Shown: in pieces, positions 52,374 to 61,928 of the stretch
How positions within the stretch are numbered: the stretch's first letter is position 1
How the letters are laid out: every line of letters begins with the position of its first letter
DNA from: CAYJAZ01 sp964368455
GTDB taxonomy: Bacteria; Desulfobacterota; Desulfovibrionia; Desulfovibrionales; Desulfovibrionaceae
DNA length: 64,000 nt
Assembly: GCA_964368455.1 (NCBI GenBank)
Contig: CAYJAZ010000008.1
Coordinates: 1-64,000 of the forward strand
Direction: 5' to 3'
The notes under the pieces: generated by a model
The model's input: only the letters and a program-made list of their open reading frames with translations
Told to the model about the DNA's origin: nothing
Database searches by the model: none
Translations under genes and position numbers: made by a program

Positions 52374-52474
52374 TTTAAAGCAAACAATCTTTATCAGCTA
52401 TTTTCAAAGCCTTTATTTTCTACAAAAAAGTATAAAATAATTTTAATTTTTTTAAAAAAATAAAATAAATTCAT

Positions 52475-53662
52475 CTATACATTGTTTTTGAGCAATTTTT
52501 GTGCAAGAACATGTGCTGAGGCAAGAGCGAAGTGAATGTTATAGCCTCCTAATTGTCCTGTTATATCTAAAACTTCACCTATGGCAAAAAGATTTTCCAC
52601 AGATTTAGCTTCCATAGTCTTTTCGTCAAATTGATGTGTTAGAATTCCATTTTTTGCAGCTTCAGCCTTTACAAAAGAAGCAAATTCTATATTTTCAAAA
52701 AGTCTTTTATTTATAGCTTCGAAAAGCTCTTGTCTTTGTTTTTTTGATAATTCAGCAACTTTCTTATTCAAAATTTCTTCAGAAACTAAAGCATATATCA
52801 ATCTATCTGGCAAATAGCGTGAAAGAAGATTTTTGAGTAAAAGTTTTCCATGAGACACTTCATGGCAAAGCTCAATACAAGATATTTGCGGTAAAAAATC
52901 AATAATAATTTTATCATTTACGCTATGATAAAGAGAAAGCAATAAAATAGCTGGGCCTGAAAGACCTGTATGGGTAAAAAGCAAAGGGCGAATCAATTTT
53001 TTATTTTGAAGTGTTATTCCAACATCTAAACTAATACCAGATAATGAAAGCAAATTTGATTTTTTCTCTAATAAAATAGGCGTTAAAGCAGGTTCAAAAG
53101 GTTTTACACTTAAGGAAAATGATTTTGCTATTTTAAGTCCTATGTCTGAAGCATTTATTTGTGGGTATGCGCTTGATCCAGTAGCAATAATAAGCTTATG
53201 AGCATAGTAAAAGCCTTTGCTTGTATGTATTTGAAATATTTCTTTTGAATTATGTTGAATTTTTTCAACTTTATATATTTCACAATTATATTCAATAGAT
53301 AAGCCATATGAAAGTCTATCTGCAATTTTATGAGCTGGAATCAAAGAAAATATTTGACCAAAATCTCTTTCTTCTAAGGGAATATCTAATTCATAAAATA
53401 AATCTAAAGCTTTTTTATAAGGAAACTTTTTTAGAGCATAATTACAAAAAGAAACATCTTGACCATAATATTTTGAGCTATCGATATTCTTATTTGTTAA
53501 ATTACCGTAGCCACCACCAGCAAGAGTCAATTTTCTTCCCGCGTCATTATTTGCTTCAAGTATTAAAACAGAAGATTTTCTAGCTTTTTTTAATAAATAT
53601 CCAAGATAAAGTCCGGAAACACCAGCACCAAGTACAATACAGTCAACAATATTTTTATTCAT
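52475..53662 (-). CDS. HI0933/YhiN-family NAD(P)/FAD-dependent oxidoreductase
   Basis: 395 aa, full length. It has the N-terminal FAD-binding GAGVSGLYLG and the family-specific EANNDAGRKLTLAGGGYGNLTN, plus the C-terminal DITGQLGGYNIHFALASAHVLAQ. These flavoproteins are conserved and poorly defined. It lies 8 nt after the CgeB-like gene and shares its transcript. Confidence 0.85.
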   Translation of the reverse strand: MNKNIVDCIVLGAGVSGLYLGYLLKKARKSSVLILEANNDAGRKLTLAGGGYGNLTNKNIDSSKYYGQDVSFCNYALKKFPYKKALDLFYELDIPLEERDFGQIFSLIPAHKIADRLSYGLSIEYNCEIYKVEKIQHNSKEIFQIHTSKGFYYAHKLIIATGSSAYPQINASDIGLKIAKSFSLSVKPFEPALTPILLEKKSNLLSLSGISLDVGITLQNKKLIRPLLFTHTGLSGPAILLLSLYHSVNDKIIIDFLPQISCIELCHEVSHGKLLLKNLLSRYLPDRLIYALVSEEILNKKVAELSKKQRQELFEAINKRLFENIEFASFVKAEAAKNGILTHQFDEKTMEAKSVENLFAIGEVLDITGQLGGYNIHFALASAHVLAQKLLKNNV

Positions 53663-53670
53663 ATATTTAG

Positions 53671-55386
53671 CTAATTATAGCGATTTTTTAAGGTTTCAAT
53701 AATTTTTTTTACTCTATGTTCCCATGTATGTTCACTAAGAACTCTCTTTCTTCCATTTTCCACAATCTTCATTCTTTGACTTTCATTTTTTAAATAATAT
53801 TTAACAAGTTCTGGTATTTCAGATTTATCTCTATATGAGATAATTTCTTTTTTATCTTCTAAAATATAATCCATCTGAGATCTATAATCTGTAAGAACAA
53901 ATTCATTCGAGGCTGGAACATCTAAGACTCTTTGATTAAAGGCATTTTTCATTTGTTTTGAAGTTGAATTGAAATTAATCTTTGAATGAGTATAAAAAAG
54001 AGGCAAAGAAGAATAATATGCTAATTCAGGTATATACCTAGTTTTTGGATATTTTTTTGCTAAATTCATAGACCATTCTTTATTACCAGCTATTAGAGGG
54101 TTAAATTCAAGAATTTGTTCCACACATGCGTATCTATATTGTCTGGTTGCATCCCAAGTAATTGCAGCTTCGTAAGCTAATTTCTCTTCTATGTTTTTAA
54201 TATCTGTATACAAATTGTAACAAGCTGGGAAATATTCTTGTATACAATCGTGAACAGAATGGCTTTCAATTTCAGAAAATTTCTTTGCTATTTGATTTAT
54301 ATTTTTTTTCAATAATCCATGAACCTTGGATCGTTCTAAAGCTGTTTCAACTTTTAAATCCATAGAATTTCCAACAAAGGAAACATCTGAAATCCAATTC
54401 TTATCAAAAGCTTTTGATTTATTTCTTGGGTGAAAACGTTCTGGATCTGTACCAAGCGGAAGATAATAAACATAATCATAACCAGCTTCTTTTAAAGACG
54501 GTATATTATCTTCATCATAAGTAAAAATAGTGAGCCAATCCGAAGAAAGTTTTGGATAAGAAGACAAGACAAGATGCGGATTATCTAAAAACCAAGAAGC
54601 TAAAGGAAGTTCAAGACGTGCGAGCAAATCGGTTAAAATACCATCTCTATCAACGCCTAAATGGTTTAAAGTAAAGATAGCATCAGGGTTAAATTCCACA
54701 ACCTCTTCAAGCATTTTTCGTACAAAATCTTCTTGTAAAATAGTGTCGTCTTCTAAAACAAGAAGTTTGTGCTTCAAACCAAGTCGTTCACATGCGGTAA
54801 CAACTTCGCCCATAAGAAAATATTTACTTGTGATAAGCAAGAGTTTTGTTTCATCATTTTGAAATCTTTTCTTGCGAACCTTTGCCCAAAAATCAAATTT
54901 ATAAGAAGCCTCTAAGTTTTCTTTTATCTTCTTATAATAAGGGGCATCTATTCTTGTGTATTGAGAATTTAATAATGGTATGACAGCAATATCATTGTTT
55001 TTTTTTTGCCAATGTGTCAATCTTGCTAATGCTTTTTCTATTTTTTCTTCTTGTATAAATGTGACAAGAGGATGTTCAAGTATTTTATTAATTTGTTCTT
55101 TATATTCAGAATGTTCAATAAAGTTTTCTTTGTCGATAATACAAATTTCTTGGCTTTCGTCTTTATTTTTATTGAAATAGTGCAATAATTCTTCAACAGC
55201 AAAGCCTAATCCCATTCCAATAAAAACAGGAAGAACATTTTTCTTCTCTCTTTTTTTATATATTTCAAGCAGGGAAAGCTCTCTTTGTTTTCCAGCCTGC
55301 CCTAAAAGAAGAAAAGTTTTATTTTCAAGTATAATTTCAATATCTTTGATAGAATTATCTGTATTAAAAATAAGTTTACTTTGCAT
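53671..55386 (-). CDS. CgeB-like glycosyltransferase
   Basis: 571 aa. An N-terminal segment (about residues 1-180) contains LPVFIGMGLGFAVEELLHYF, seen in Maf/DUF115-like proteins. The C-terminal part carries the CgeB-type glycosyltransferase features: LPLGTDPERFHP, ETALERSKV, then LTDYRSQMDYILEDKKEIISYRD and the ending helix with ERVLSEHTWEHR. It likely glycosylates a surface structure or flagellin; the target is unknown. It is 48 nt downstream of ispDF. Confidence 0.75.
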   Translation of the reverse strand: MQSKLIFNTDNSIKDIEIILENKTFLLLGQAGKQRELSLLEIYKKREKKNVLPVFIGMGLGFAVEELLHYFNKNKDESQEICIIDKENFIEHSEYKEQINKILEHPLVTFIQEEKIEKALARLTHWQKKNNDIAVIPLLNSQYTRIDAPYYKKIKENLEASYKFDFWAKVRKKRFQNDETKLLLITSKYFLMGEVVTACERLGLKHKLLVLEDDTILQEDFVRKMLEEVVEFNPDAIFTLNHLGVDRDGILTDLLARLELPLASWFLDNPHLVLSSYPKLSSDWLTIFTYDEDNIPSLKEAGYDYVYYLPLGTDPERFHPRNKSKAFDKNWISDVSFVGNSMDLKVETALERSKVHGLLKKNINQIAKKFSEIESHSVHDCIQEYFPACYNLYTDIKNIEEKLAYEAAITWDATRQYRYACVEQILEFNPLIAGNKEWSMNLAKKYPKTRYIPELAYYSSLPLFYTHSKINFNSTSKQMKNAFNQRVLDVPASNEFVLTDYRSQMDYILEDKKEIISYRDKSEIPELVKYYLKNESQRMKIVENGRKRVLSEHTWEHRVKKIIETLKNRYN

Positions 55387-55434
55387 TATTTACTTCTCTT
55401 TTACTTTAGTTAAATTCATTGATATAAATTCGCA

Positions 55435-56820
55435 TTAAAGTGATTTCTTTTTATCTGATTTAATGGCAGAAACGATGACAGATGCTTTAATTCCTTTTAA
55501 TTCTCCTGTAAAACCAAGCTTTTCTTCTGTACTTGATTTTATACTAACTTTTTCAAGAGGTAAAAGCAATAAATGTGCTAAAGCTTTTCTTATTTGAATA
55601 ATATAAGGAGAAATTTTAGGTTCTTGAGCGATAAGAGTAATATCAATATGAGAAAGCTCTATATCATATTGCGATTCAGATAATATTTTCAAAACCTTAT
55701 CTAAAAGTATGGCTGAAGAAATATTTTCATAAGTCTTGTCTTTGTCGGGAAAATGTTGGCCGATATCTCCAGCACAAACAAGAGCAAGTAAGGCATCCAT
55801 AAGTGCGTGTAATAAAACATCTCCGTCAGAATGTGCTTTGATACAAATCTTTGTTGGAATAACTACAGTTGCTAATTTAAATGGCCTTGCCTTAATATCA
55901 TCATTTGTAGTATAGGCATGTACATCATAACCTTGTGTAGTTATATATGAAAAAGCATTATTAATTGATTTTAAGTTCTTATTATCATTAATCAAAGCTA
56001 AGTCCTCAATATAGGTTATTTTTTTATTGTCACTATCACCTTCGATACATAAAATAGAGCCATCAATAAGTTCTATTGCCATAGCATCATCTGTGACTGT
56101 AATATGTTTATCAATAAGGTTTTTGTGTGCTTTAAGTAATGTTTTTGTGCAAAAGACTTGCGGTGTTTGCACTGCTCTTAAATTATCTCTTTGAGGAGTT
56201 GAAAGAACTGTGTACAATTTTGAATTTTTTTGATTTTTTTCTTTATTTTCAAAATCATAGCCTTTTACTTCTTTGATTGTATCGCTGACAGCTAAAGATG
56301 GAATAACAGCTGAAAATTCGCTCTTTGAAATATATTTAATAAGAGAAGAAATAAGAGAGTTTTTAACAAAAGGCCTTGCAGCATCGTGAATAAAAACAAT
56401 ATCACAATTTTTAGGAAGTGATTGTAAGCCATTATAGACAGAATCTTGCCTTTTTAGCCCGCCTTTTGTGAGAATAATTGGAAGAGAAAATTCCTTCTTA
56501 AATGCATTAATTTCTTTTTCTGCTCTTTCATAATTCTCTTCATTAAAAACTATAACTATGCCAGATATGAAAGGACATTGAGCAAAAGCATTAATACTGT
56601 GCCAATAGAGAGGTTTCTCTTCAAAAAGATAAAATTGTTTTGGCTGAGAATTTTGTGTTTTAGTTGATAATCTACGGCCTTGCCCAGCAGCAAGGATAAC
56701 AGCATAACAATTATGTGAAAAGTTTAAGTCAGAAGAAGAAAAAGCAGAAAAAGTTTTTGCATTTTCTGATTTTTCTTCTTTAGAATTTTCTTTTTTTTCT
56801 CTATCAAGACTAGCTTGCAC
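55435..56820 (-). CDS. ispDF: Bifunctional IspD-IspF enzyme
   Basis: 461 aa. The N-terminal half is IspD (CDP-ME synthase): AVILAAGQGRRL... PKQFYLFEEKPL and FIHDAARPFV. The C-terminal half is IspF (MEcPP synthase): GYDVHAY and HSDGDVLLHALMDALL with the metal Asp/His. The start is GTG at 56820, with AGGATTAATT directly in front and overlapping the glpK stop. IspDF fusions are frequent in alpha- and epsilonproteobacteria and some sulfate reducers. Confidence 0.92.
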   Translation of the reverse strand: MQASLDREKKENSKEEKSENAKTFSAFSSSDLNFSHNCYAVILAAGQGRRLSTKTQNSQPKQFYLFEEKPLYWHSINAFAQCPFISGIVIVFNEENYERAEKEINAFKKEFSLPIILTKGGLKRQDSVYNGLQSLPKNCDIVFIHDAARPFVKNSLISSLIKYISKSEFSAVIPSLAVSDTIKEVKGYDFENKEKNQKNSKLYTVLSTPQRDNLRAVQTPQVFCTKTLLKAHKNLIDKHITVTDDAMAIELIDGSILCIEGDSDNKKITYIEDLALINDNKNLKSINNAFSYITTQGYDVHAYTTNDDIKARPFKLATVVIPTKICIKAHSDGDVLLHALMDALLALVCAGDIGQHFPDKDKTYENISSAILLDKVLKILSESQYDIELSHIDITLIAQEPKISPYIIQIRKALAHLLLLPLEKVSIKSSTEEKLGFTGELKGIKASVIVSAIKSDKKKSL

Positions 56821-56822
56821 AA

Positions 56823-58316
56823 TTAATCCTTAAGCCAGTCTTTAGCTCTTTCAATTGCTCTATGCCAATTATGCCTTAGTGTTAATCTTTGATCCTCACT
56901 CATTCTTGGCTCAAAACTTCTATCAAGCTTCCATCTTGCTGTTATATCACTTTTATCTTCCCAAAATTCAGTAGCTAAACCAGCTAAACATGCTGCGCCT
57001 AAGGCAGTAGTTTCTGTGAGAGTTGGTCTTTCAACAGGAACACCTAACATATCTGCTTGAAATTGCATAAGCATATTATTTCTTGAGGCACCGCCATCAG
57101 CTCTTAAAGTGGTTATAGCTAAACCTGAATCAGCTTGCATACTTTCCATAATATCAAGATTTTGTAAGGCGATTGCTTCTATTGCAGCTCTTGCAATATG
57201 AGCCTTTGTTGTTCCTCTAGAAAGGCCTACCATAATACCTCTTGCATACGGATCCCAATAAGGTGCGCCTAAACCAACAAAAGATGGAACAAAATACACA
57301 CCATTATTATCAGGGACAGAAGCTGCTAAACCCTCAACTTCACTTGCAGAATGTATAATTCCTAAGCCATCGCGTAGCCATTGAATTGTAGCTCCGCCCA
57401 TAAAAACAGAACCTTCTAAAGCATAACGAATATGTCCATCTCTTTGCCAAGCAACGGTTGTAAGAAGGTTATTCATTGAATTTTTTGCATCAGCTCCTGT
57501 GTGCATGAGCATAAAGCAGCCTGTGCCATAAGTATTTTTTATCATACCAGGCTCTAAGCATGCATTACCAAATGTTGCAGCTTGTTGATCACCTGCAATA
57601 CCAGCAATAGGAATAGCTCTGCCTATAAATTCAGGGTGAATTTTTGCAGCTACACCAGAAGATGGAACAATTTCTGGTAGCATTGAACGTGGAATATCAA
57701 ATATTTCTAATAATTCATCATCCCAATCTAAAGTATGGATATTACATAATAATGTACGTGAAGCGTTAGATGGATCTGTAATATGTCTTTCTTTTTTTGA
57801 AAAATTCCAAATAAGCCAAGTGTCGACAGTGCCGAATAAAAGTTCGCCTCTTTCAGCCTTTGCTCTTGCTCCTTCAACATTGTCTAATATCCATTTAATC
57901 TTTGTTCCAGAAAAATATGAATCTAGTCTTAAGCCAGTTTTTTCTTTGACTAATGTTGCTTTACCTGCTGCTGTAAGTTCATCACAAATTTCAGCAGTTC
58001 TTCTGTCTTGCCAAACAATAGCATTATAAACAGGCATACCTGTTTCTTTATCCCAAACAATTGTTGTTTCACGCTGATTTGTGATTCCAACAGCGACAAT
58101 TTCATTTGCGTTAACATTTGCATCTTTAATACACTCTATAGCAACATGTAATTGTGTATCAAAAATTTCATTAGGATCGTGTTCAACCCAGCCAGTTTGT
58201 GGAAAAATTTGTCTAAACTCTTGTTGTGAAATCTGAACAATATTCATTTCATAGTCGAATAAAATTGCTCTTGAAGAGGTTGTTCCTTGATCTAATGATA
58301 AAATATAATCACTCAT
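56823..58316 (-). CDS. glpK: Glycerol kinase
   Basis: 497 aa, full length. It has LDQGTTSSRAILFD, GVTNQRETTIVWDKETG-like GITNQRETTIVWD, and the C-terminal FGGY signature. It phosphorylates glycerol to glycerol-3-phosphate. The ATG lacks a strong ribosome-binding site. It leads the ispDF/glycosyltransferase/flavoprotein run with only 2 nt before ispDF. Confidence 0.95.
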   Translation of the reverse strand: MSDYILSLDQGTTSSRAILFDYEMNIVQISQQEFRQIFPQTGWVEHDPNEIFDTQLHVAIECIKDANVNANEIVAVGITNQRETTIVWDKETGMPVYNAIVWQDRRTAEICDELTAAGKATLVKEKTGLRLDSYFSGTKIKWILDNVEGARAKAERGELLFGTVDTWLIWNFSKKERHITDPSNASRTLLCNIHTLDWDDELLEIFDIPRSMLPEIVPSSGVAAKIHPEFIGRAIPIAGIAGDQQAATFGNACLEPGMIKNTYGTGCFMLMHTGADAKNSMNNLLTTVAWQRDGHIRYALEGSVFMGGATIQWLRDGLGIIHSASEVEGLAASVPDNNGVYFVPSFVGLGAPYWDPYARGIMVGLSRGTTKAHIARAAIEAIALQNLDIMESMQADSGLAITTLRADGGASRNNMLMQFQADMLGVPVERPTLTETTALGAACLAGLATEFWEDKSDITARWKLDRSFEPRMSEDQRLTLRHNWHRAIERAKDWLKD

Positions 58317-58430
58317 ATATGTATTCTACCTTGTTTTTTTCTTAGAAAAAGTATAGATAAAATCATAGAATAATCAAGCATAAAATCAGCTTAATAAAAA
58401 CTTCTTTGCACTTTGAATAAGAGTAAAAAG

Positions 58431-58459
58431 CTTAAGTATGTATTATTTAGAAACTTAAG
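58431..58459. repeat. Short inverted repeat upstream of tyrS
   Basis: CTTAAGT (58431-58437) and ACTTAAG (58453-58459) are followed by a T-rich stretch; possibly a weak terminator or operator. The 58,317-58,568 gap otherwise shows no gene or T-box. Confidence 0.3.
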
Positions 58460-58568
58460 TGGATATTTTTTTATTTCTTTTTTCAATTTAACATAGAGAT
58501 AAAAAGAGAATTTGACAAAAAACTAAGAATATGTCAAAAAAAAACACTTACATTATAAGGATAAATTC

Positions 58569-59768
58569 ATGATTGATATTGATAAACAAATAAAGCTTAT
58601 TAAACGTGGTGTAGCAGACTTCATTAACGAAGAAGACTTAAGAAAGAAATTAGCTAAAGGTAAAGCTCTTAAAATTAAGGTTGGCTTTGATCCTACAGCT
58701 CCTGACTTACATCTTGGACACACAGTTGTGATGCATAAAATGCGTCATTTCCAAGAATTAGGCCATGAAGTAACTTTCTTAATTGGTGATTTTACTGGCT
58801 TAATCGGAGATCCATCTGGTCGTTCTGAAACAAGACCAGCACTCACCAAAGAACAAGTTCTTGAAAATGCAGAAACCTATAAAAAGCAAGTTTTCAAAAT
58901 ATTAGATCCTGAAAAAACAAATGTTGCTTTCAATTCTAAATGGCTTGGTGCTCTCACTTCATTTGATATGATTAAGCTCGCATCTCACTGTACCTTAGCC
59001 CGTATATTAGAACGTGACGATTTTGCAAAAAGATACAAAGAAGAACGTCCTATCGCAATTCATGAATTATTCTACCCTATTATGCAAGCTTACGATTCTG
59101 TAGCTTTAGAAACAGATGTAGAAATGGGCGGAAGAGATCAACTCTTCAACTTGCTTATGGGCCGTCAACTTCAAGCTAATTATAAACAAGAACCGCAATG
59201 CGTTATTACAATGCCTTTACTTGAAGGCCTTGATGGCGTTAGAAAAATGTCAAAATCATACGGCAACTATATTGGTATTGACGAAAGTGCAAGTGATCAA
59301 TTTGGTAAAACCATGTCTATTTCAGATGAACTTATGTGGCGCTATTATGAATTATTATCAAGCAAAACAATTGAAGAAATTGAAGTACTTAAACAAAATG
59401 TAGAAAATGGCACCTTACATCCAAAAATTGCTAAAGAAGACTTAGCTTGTGAAATTGTTGCTCGATACCATTCTGAAGATGCTGCCCAACAAGCAAGACA
59501 ATCCTTTAATGCTATTTTCACAAAAGGTTCATTCCCTGAAGATGCACTTAAGTTTAGCGTAAAAGAAGGCGATGAATCAATGCCTCTTTCATTCTTAGCT
59601 GCTTCTGGTTTGGCAAAATCCCGTTCAGATGCCAAAAGACTTATTGCTGCAAACGCATTTAGCATTAATGGTGAGAAATCTCAAGATGATAAAACTCCTT
59701 TAACACAAGGAACATATCAAATTAAATATGGTAAAAATGGTTTCTTACTTTTAGATGTAACAGCTTAG
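58569..59768 (+). CDS. tyrS: Tyrosyl-tRNA synthetase
   Basis: 399 aa, full length, the TyrS/TyrZ-type short C-terminal form. It has the class I HIGH-like PTAPDLHLGHTVV, the KMSKS loop (GVRKMSKSYGN), and a C-terminal S4-like RNA-binding domain (SRSDAKRLIAANAFSINGE). AAGGAT precedes the ATG. The methyltransferase gene starts 43 nt downstream. Confidence 0.95.
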   Translation: MIDIDKQIKLIKRGVADFINEEDLRKKLAKGKALKIKVGFDPTAPDLHLGHTVVMHKMRHFQELGHEVTFLIGDFTGLIGDPSGRSETRPALTKEQVLENAETYKKQVFKILDPEKTNVAFNSKWLGALTSFDMIKLASHCTLARILERDDFAKRYKEERPIAIHELFYPIMQAYDSVALETDVEMGGRDQLFNLLMGRQLQANYKQEPQCVITMPLLEGLDGVRKMSKSYGNYIGIDESASDQFGKTMSISDELMWRYYELLSSKTIEEIEVLKQNVENGTLHPKIAKEDLACEIVARYHSEDAAQQARQSFNAIFTKGSFPEDALKFSVKEGDESMPLSFLAASGLAKSRSDAKRLIAANAFSINGEKSQDDKTPLTQGTYQIKYGKNGFLLLDVTA

Positions 59769-59811
59769 ATCATTTATAAAAATACTCAAGATTATTAAGT
59801 AATAGGATAGT

Positions 59812-60654
59812 ATGCCACATATAACTCTTTACCATAGCGATAATTTGCCTATTTTACAATCGCTTCCCTCTTCTTTTGTTGATTTGATCTACATTGATCC
59901 TCCTTTTAACACAGGAAGAAAGCAATCGCGTACGCAAATTTCAACTATTGCAACTAATTCTGGTGACAGGCGTGGCTTTCAGGGCAAAATATACAAAACT
60001 GTAAAACACGCAACAAAGGCATACGAAGATTCTTTTGTTGATTTTGAGTCTTTTATAAAACCTCGCATAGCAGAAGCCTATAGAATACTTAAACCTCATG
60101 GTTCTTTGTTTTTTCATATAGATTATAGAGAATCTCACTATTGCAAAATCTGGCTAGATGAAATCTTTGGCAGAAATTGTTTTCAAAATGAAATTGTTTG
60201 GGCCTATGATTATGGAGCTCGTTCTAAGAAGAAATGGTCTGCAAAGCATGACAATATCTTCTGGTATACAAAGCATCCTACTGTTTATACTTATAATTAT
60301 GATAATATCGACAGAATTCCATACATGGCGCCAGGCTTAGTCGGCAAAGAAAAAGCAAAAAGAGGAAAAACTCCTACAGATGTTTGGTGGCATACAATAG
60401 TAAGCCCAACCGGCAAAGAAAAAACTGGCTACCCAACTCAAAAACCACGTGGAATCATTGATAGAATCATTAAAGTCCATTCTAACGAAGGTGATACTGT
60501 ATGTGATTTCTTTGCTGGAAGTGGGACTATTGGCGAATCAGCCTATATGCTTAACCGCTCTTCTTTATTAGTAGATAAAAATAAACAAGCTATAGATGTT
60601 ATGTTGAGCAGATTTGAAAAAAAAGAACTCAATAATATAACTCTTTATGAATAA
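59812..60654 (+). CDS. DNA adenine/cytosine methyltransferase (beta-class, orphan)
   Basis: 280 aa. The catalytic motif DPPFNTG is at residues 29-35 and the SAM motif DFFAGSGTIGESA at about 232-244, so motif IV precedes motif I, the beta-class order. YPTQKPRGIIDRI is the conserved motif X-like block. No restriction nuclease gene adjoins it, so it is probably an orphan regulator or a remnant of a system. N6-adenine and N4-cytosine targets cannot be told apart. AGGA precedes the ATG. Confidence 0.85.
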   Translation: MPHITLYHSDNLPILQSLPSSFVDLIYIDPPFNTGRKQSRTQISTIATNSGDRRGFQGKIYKTVKHATKAYEDSFVDFESFIKPRIAEAYRILKPHGSLFFHIDYRESHYCKIWLDEIFGRNCFQNEIVWAYDYGARSKKKWSAKHDNIFWYTKHPTVYTYNYDNIDRIPYMAPGLVGKEKAKRGKTPTDVWWHTIVSPTGKEKTGYPTQKPRGIIDRIIKVHSNEGDTVCDFFAGSGTIGESAYMLNRSSLLVDKNKQAIDVMLSRFEKKELNNITLYE

Positions 60655-60664
60655 TTAATACAAT

Positions 60665-60696
60665 AAAAAAGCTCTTTTCTAAAAGGGCTTTTTTTA
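60665..60696 (+). terminator. Terminator after the DNA methyltransferase gene
   Basis: Stem AAAAAAGCTCTTTT / AAAAGGGCTTTTTT with one G-U pair and loop CTA, ending in a T-run, 11 nt past the stop. Confidence 0.75.
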
Positions 60697-60799
60697 TTGT
60701 ATTGTAATTCATTTTGATTTATGGCATACTTTATATATACTTTTTCAACTAGTTATTCTTAGTTTAGTATTTTTTAAAAACTTAAGCAAAGAGAAAGAA

Positions 60800-61453
60800 A
60801 TGTTTGCCAATTCAATTCAGAGTTTTGATTTAATTTTTTCATTAGGTGATGCTTGTTCATGCACCGAAACATTACGTTTGGCTCATTTACAAAATATTTC
60901 ATATCCTTTTGATTGGCTTTTAGACGGTGATTTTAGCCTAAGAGCTCATATCTTACTCAATGAATTTACAGACTGGTTTAACAAAGAAGATCTATTGCTT
61001 GTTGATAGCTATAAGCAAAACCATGTCTATACAAATCAAAAAACAAATATCACTTATATACATGATTTTTATAATGATAAATCTTTTGATAGAGCATATG
61101 AAGAAGTTTATGACAAATACAAAAGACGAGAAGAAAGGCTTTTAGAATCATTATCTAAAGCAAATACTGCTCTTTTAGTCTATGTAAATTCTCCTCATAA
61201 AGCTATGATCTCAAACAATGATATAAAAGATATTTCACAAAAACTTAAAGCTAAATACAAAGATACTGTTATAAATATCCTTTATTTTTACCCACTTAAA
61301 GACGTCGTTCCTCAAAAAGTTATAATAAAGTCTTTAGATGAAAATTCAACAAAGATATTATTCGACTACAATGCCTATAATGAAAAATTTAAGTGGGAAA
61401 TTAACAGAGAAGCCTTATTGCCTTTTTTACAAAAATTTTCTCTCACACAATAA
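60800..61453 (+). CDS. DUF1796 putative papain-like cysteine peptidase
   Basis: 217 aa. It has the family signature with the candidate nucleophile cysteine: SLGDACSCTETLRLAHL, followed by SYPFDWLLDGD. The catalytic His is likely in the second half (VNSPHKAM). DUF1796 members are predicted papain-fold enzymes found near glycosylation and surface-polysaccharide genes. It seems to be co-transcribed with the small gene that follows 20 nt later. Its substrate is unknown. Confidence 0.7.
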   Translation: MFANSIQSFDLIFSLGDACSCTETLRLAHLQNISYPFDWLLDGDFSLRAHILLNEFTDWFNKEDLLLVDSYKQNHVYTNQKTNITYIHDFYNDKSFDRAYEEVYDKYKRREERLLESLSKANTALLVYVNSPHKAMISNNDIKDISQKLKAKYKDTVINILYFYPLKDVVPQKVIIKSLDENSTKILFDYNAYNEKFKWEINREALLPFLQKFSLTQ

Positions 61454-61473
61454 TCATCATAGGTATTAAACTC

Positions 61474-61725
61474 ATGATCAAAGACTTAGGCTATTCATTC
61501 AAGCAAGTACGTTCTTTTTTATTAGATATAGAAGAGATTAAAGAACTATCTGAAAAAACATATACTTTTAAAGAAGCATTCATTGAAATAGATGAAAACA
61601 TAGATACTGAAAACTATGTTTTTAAAAATCATCCAAGAACAAAAATGAAACTTTCAGGCAATAAAGAAGATATCTTAGAATTTGAAAAAATATTCTTGTT
61701 TAATTACATGACTATGGGCGGTTAG
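61474..61725 (+). CDS. Small acidic protein, unknown
   Basis: 83 aa, not recognised. It is rich in Lys/Glu, without a membrane helix or signal, and starts MIKDLGYSFKQVRSFLLDI. ATAGG lies about 10 nt before the ATG. It is 20 nt after the DUF1796 gene, so it may be a partner of that enzyme. Confidence 0.5.
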   Translation: MIKDLGYSFKQVRSFLLDIEEIKELSEKTYTFKEAFIEIDENIDTENYVFKNHPRTKMKLSGNKEDILEFEKIFLFNYMTMGG

Positions 61726-61747
61726 TAGATTTTTTTCTCTGTAAGAT

Positions 61748-61775
61748 TTGACATTTCTCTATTTTTGTTTATTAT
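61748..61775 (+). promoter_or_regulatory. Sigma-70 promoter ahead of the Moco/Tuco riboswitch
   Basis: TTGACA (-35, 61748-61753) and TATTAT (-10, 61770-61775), 16-nt spacer, with the riboswitch starting about 6 nt later. Confidence 0.6.
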
Positions 61776-61781
61776 ATAATT

Positions 61782-61862
61782 AATCCGAGCTTAATAGTGT
61801 GGTATTAAGCCTATGGGTATCAACCATCCATTTGATGCCTCCCACGATTGGAAAGGATTTGT
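61782..61862 (+). ncRNA. Moco/Tuco-type riboswitch (molybdenum/tungsten cofactor)
   Basis: The stretch has an outer P1 (AATCC, 61782-61786; GGATT, 61855-61859), a perfect hairpin GCTTAATA / TATTAAGC (61789-61796, 61803-61810), a further stem (ATCAA / TTGAT), and the conserved tail GCCTCCCACGATTGGAAAGG, typical of the Moco motif. The CCGAGC start also fits. The gene behind it is an aldehyde ferredoxin oxidoreductase, which uses tungstopterin, so a tungsten-cofactor (Tuco) variant is likely. An alternative pairing downstream (TTGCCAAGGCAA versus AAGGCAAG/CTTGCCTT) suggests the expression platform. Confidence 0.7.
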
Positions 61863-61864
61863 TA

Positions 61865-61897
61865 TTGCCAAGGCAAGCAAATCTTTTTTCTTGCCTT
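61865..61897 (+). promoter_or_regulatory. Expression platform of the riboswitch
   Basis: The hairpin AAGGCAAG (61870-61877) / CTTGCCTT (61890-61897) competes with TTGCC-AA-GGCAA (61865-61876). The two are mutually exclusive and lie between the aptamer and the ribosome-binding site of the oxidoreductase gene. Confidence 0.5.
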
Positions 61898-61928
61898 CTG
61901 TATTAAATTATTTTTAATTGGAGGTAGT

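Noticed and set aside
58317..58568. A T-box leader for tyrS
   Set aside because: No T-box core sequence or specifier stem is seen, and T-boxes are rare outside Firmicutes.
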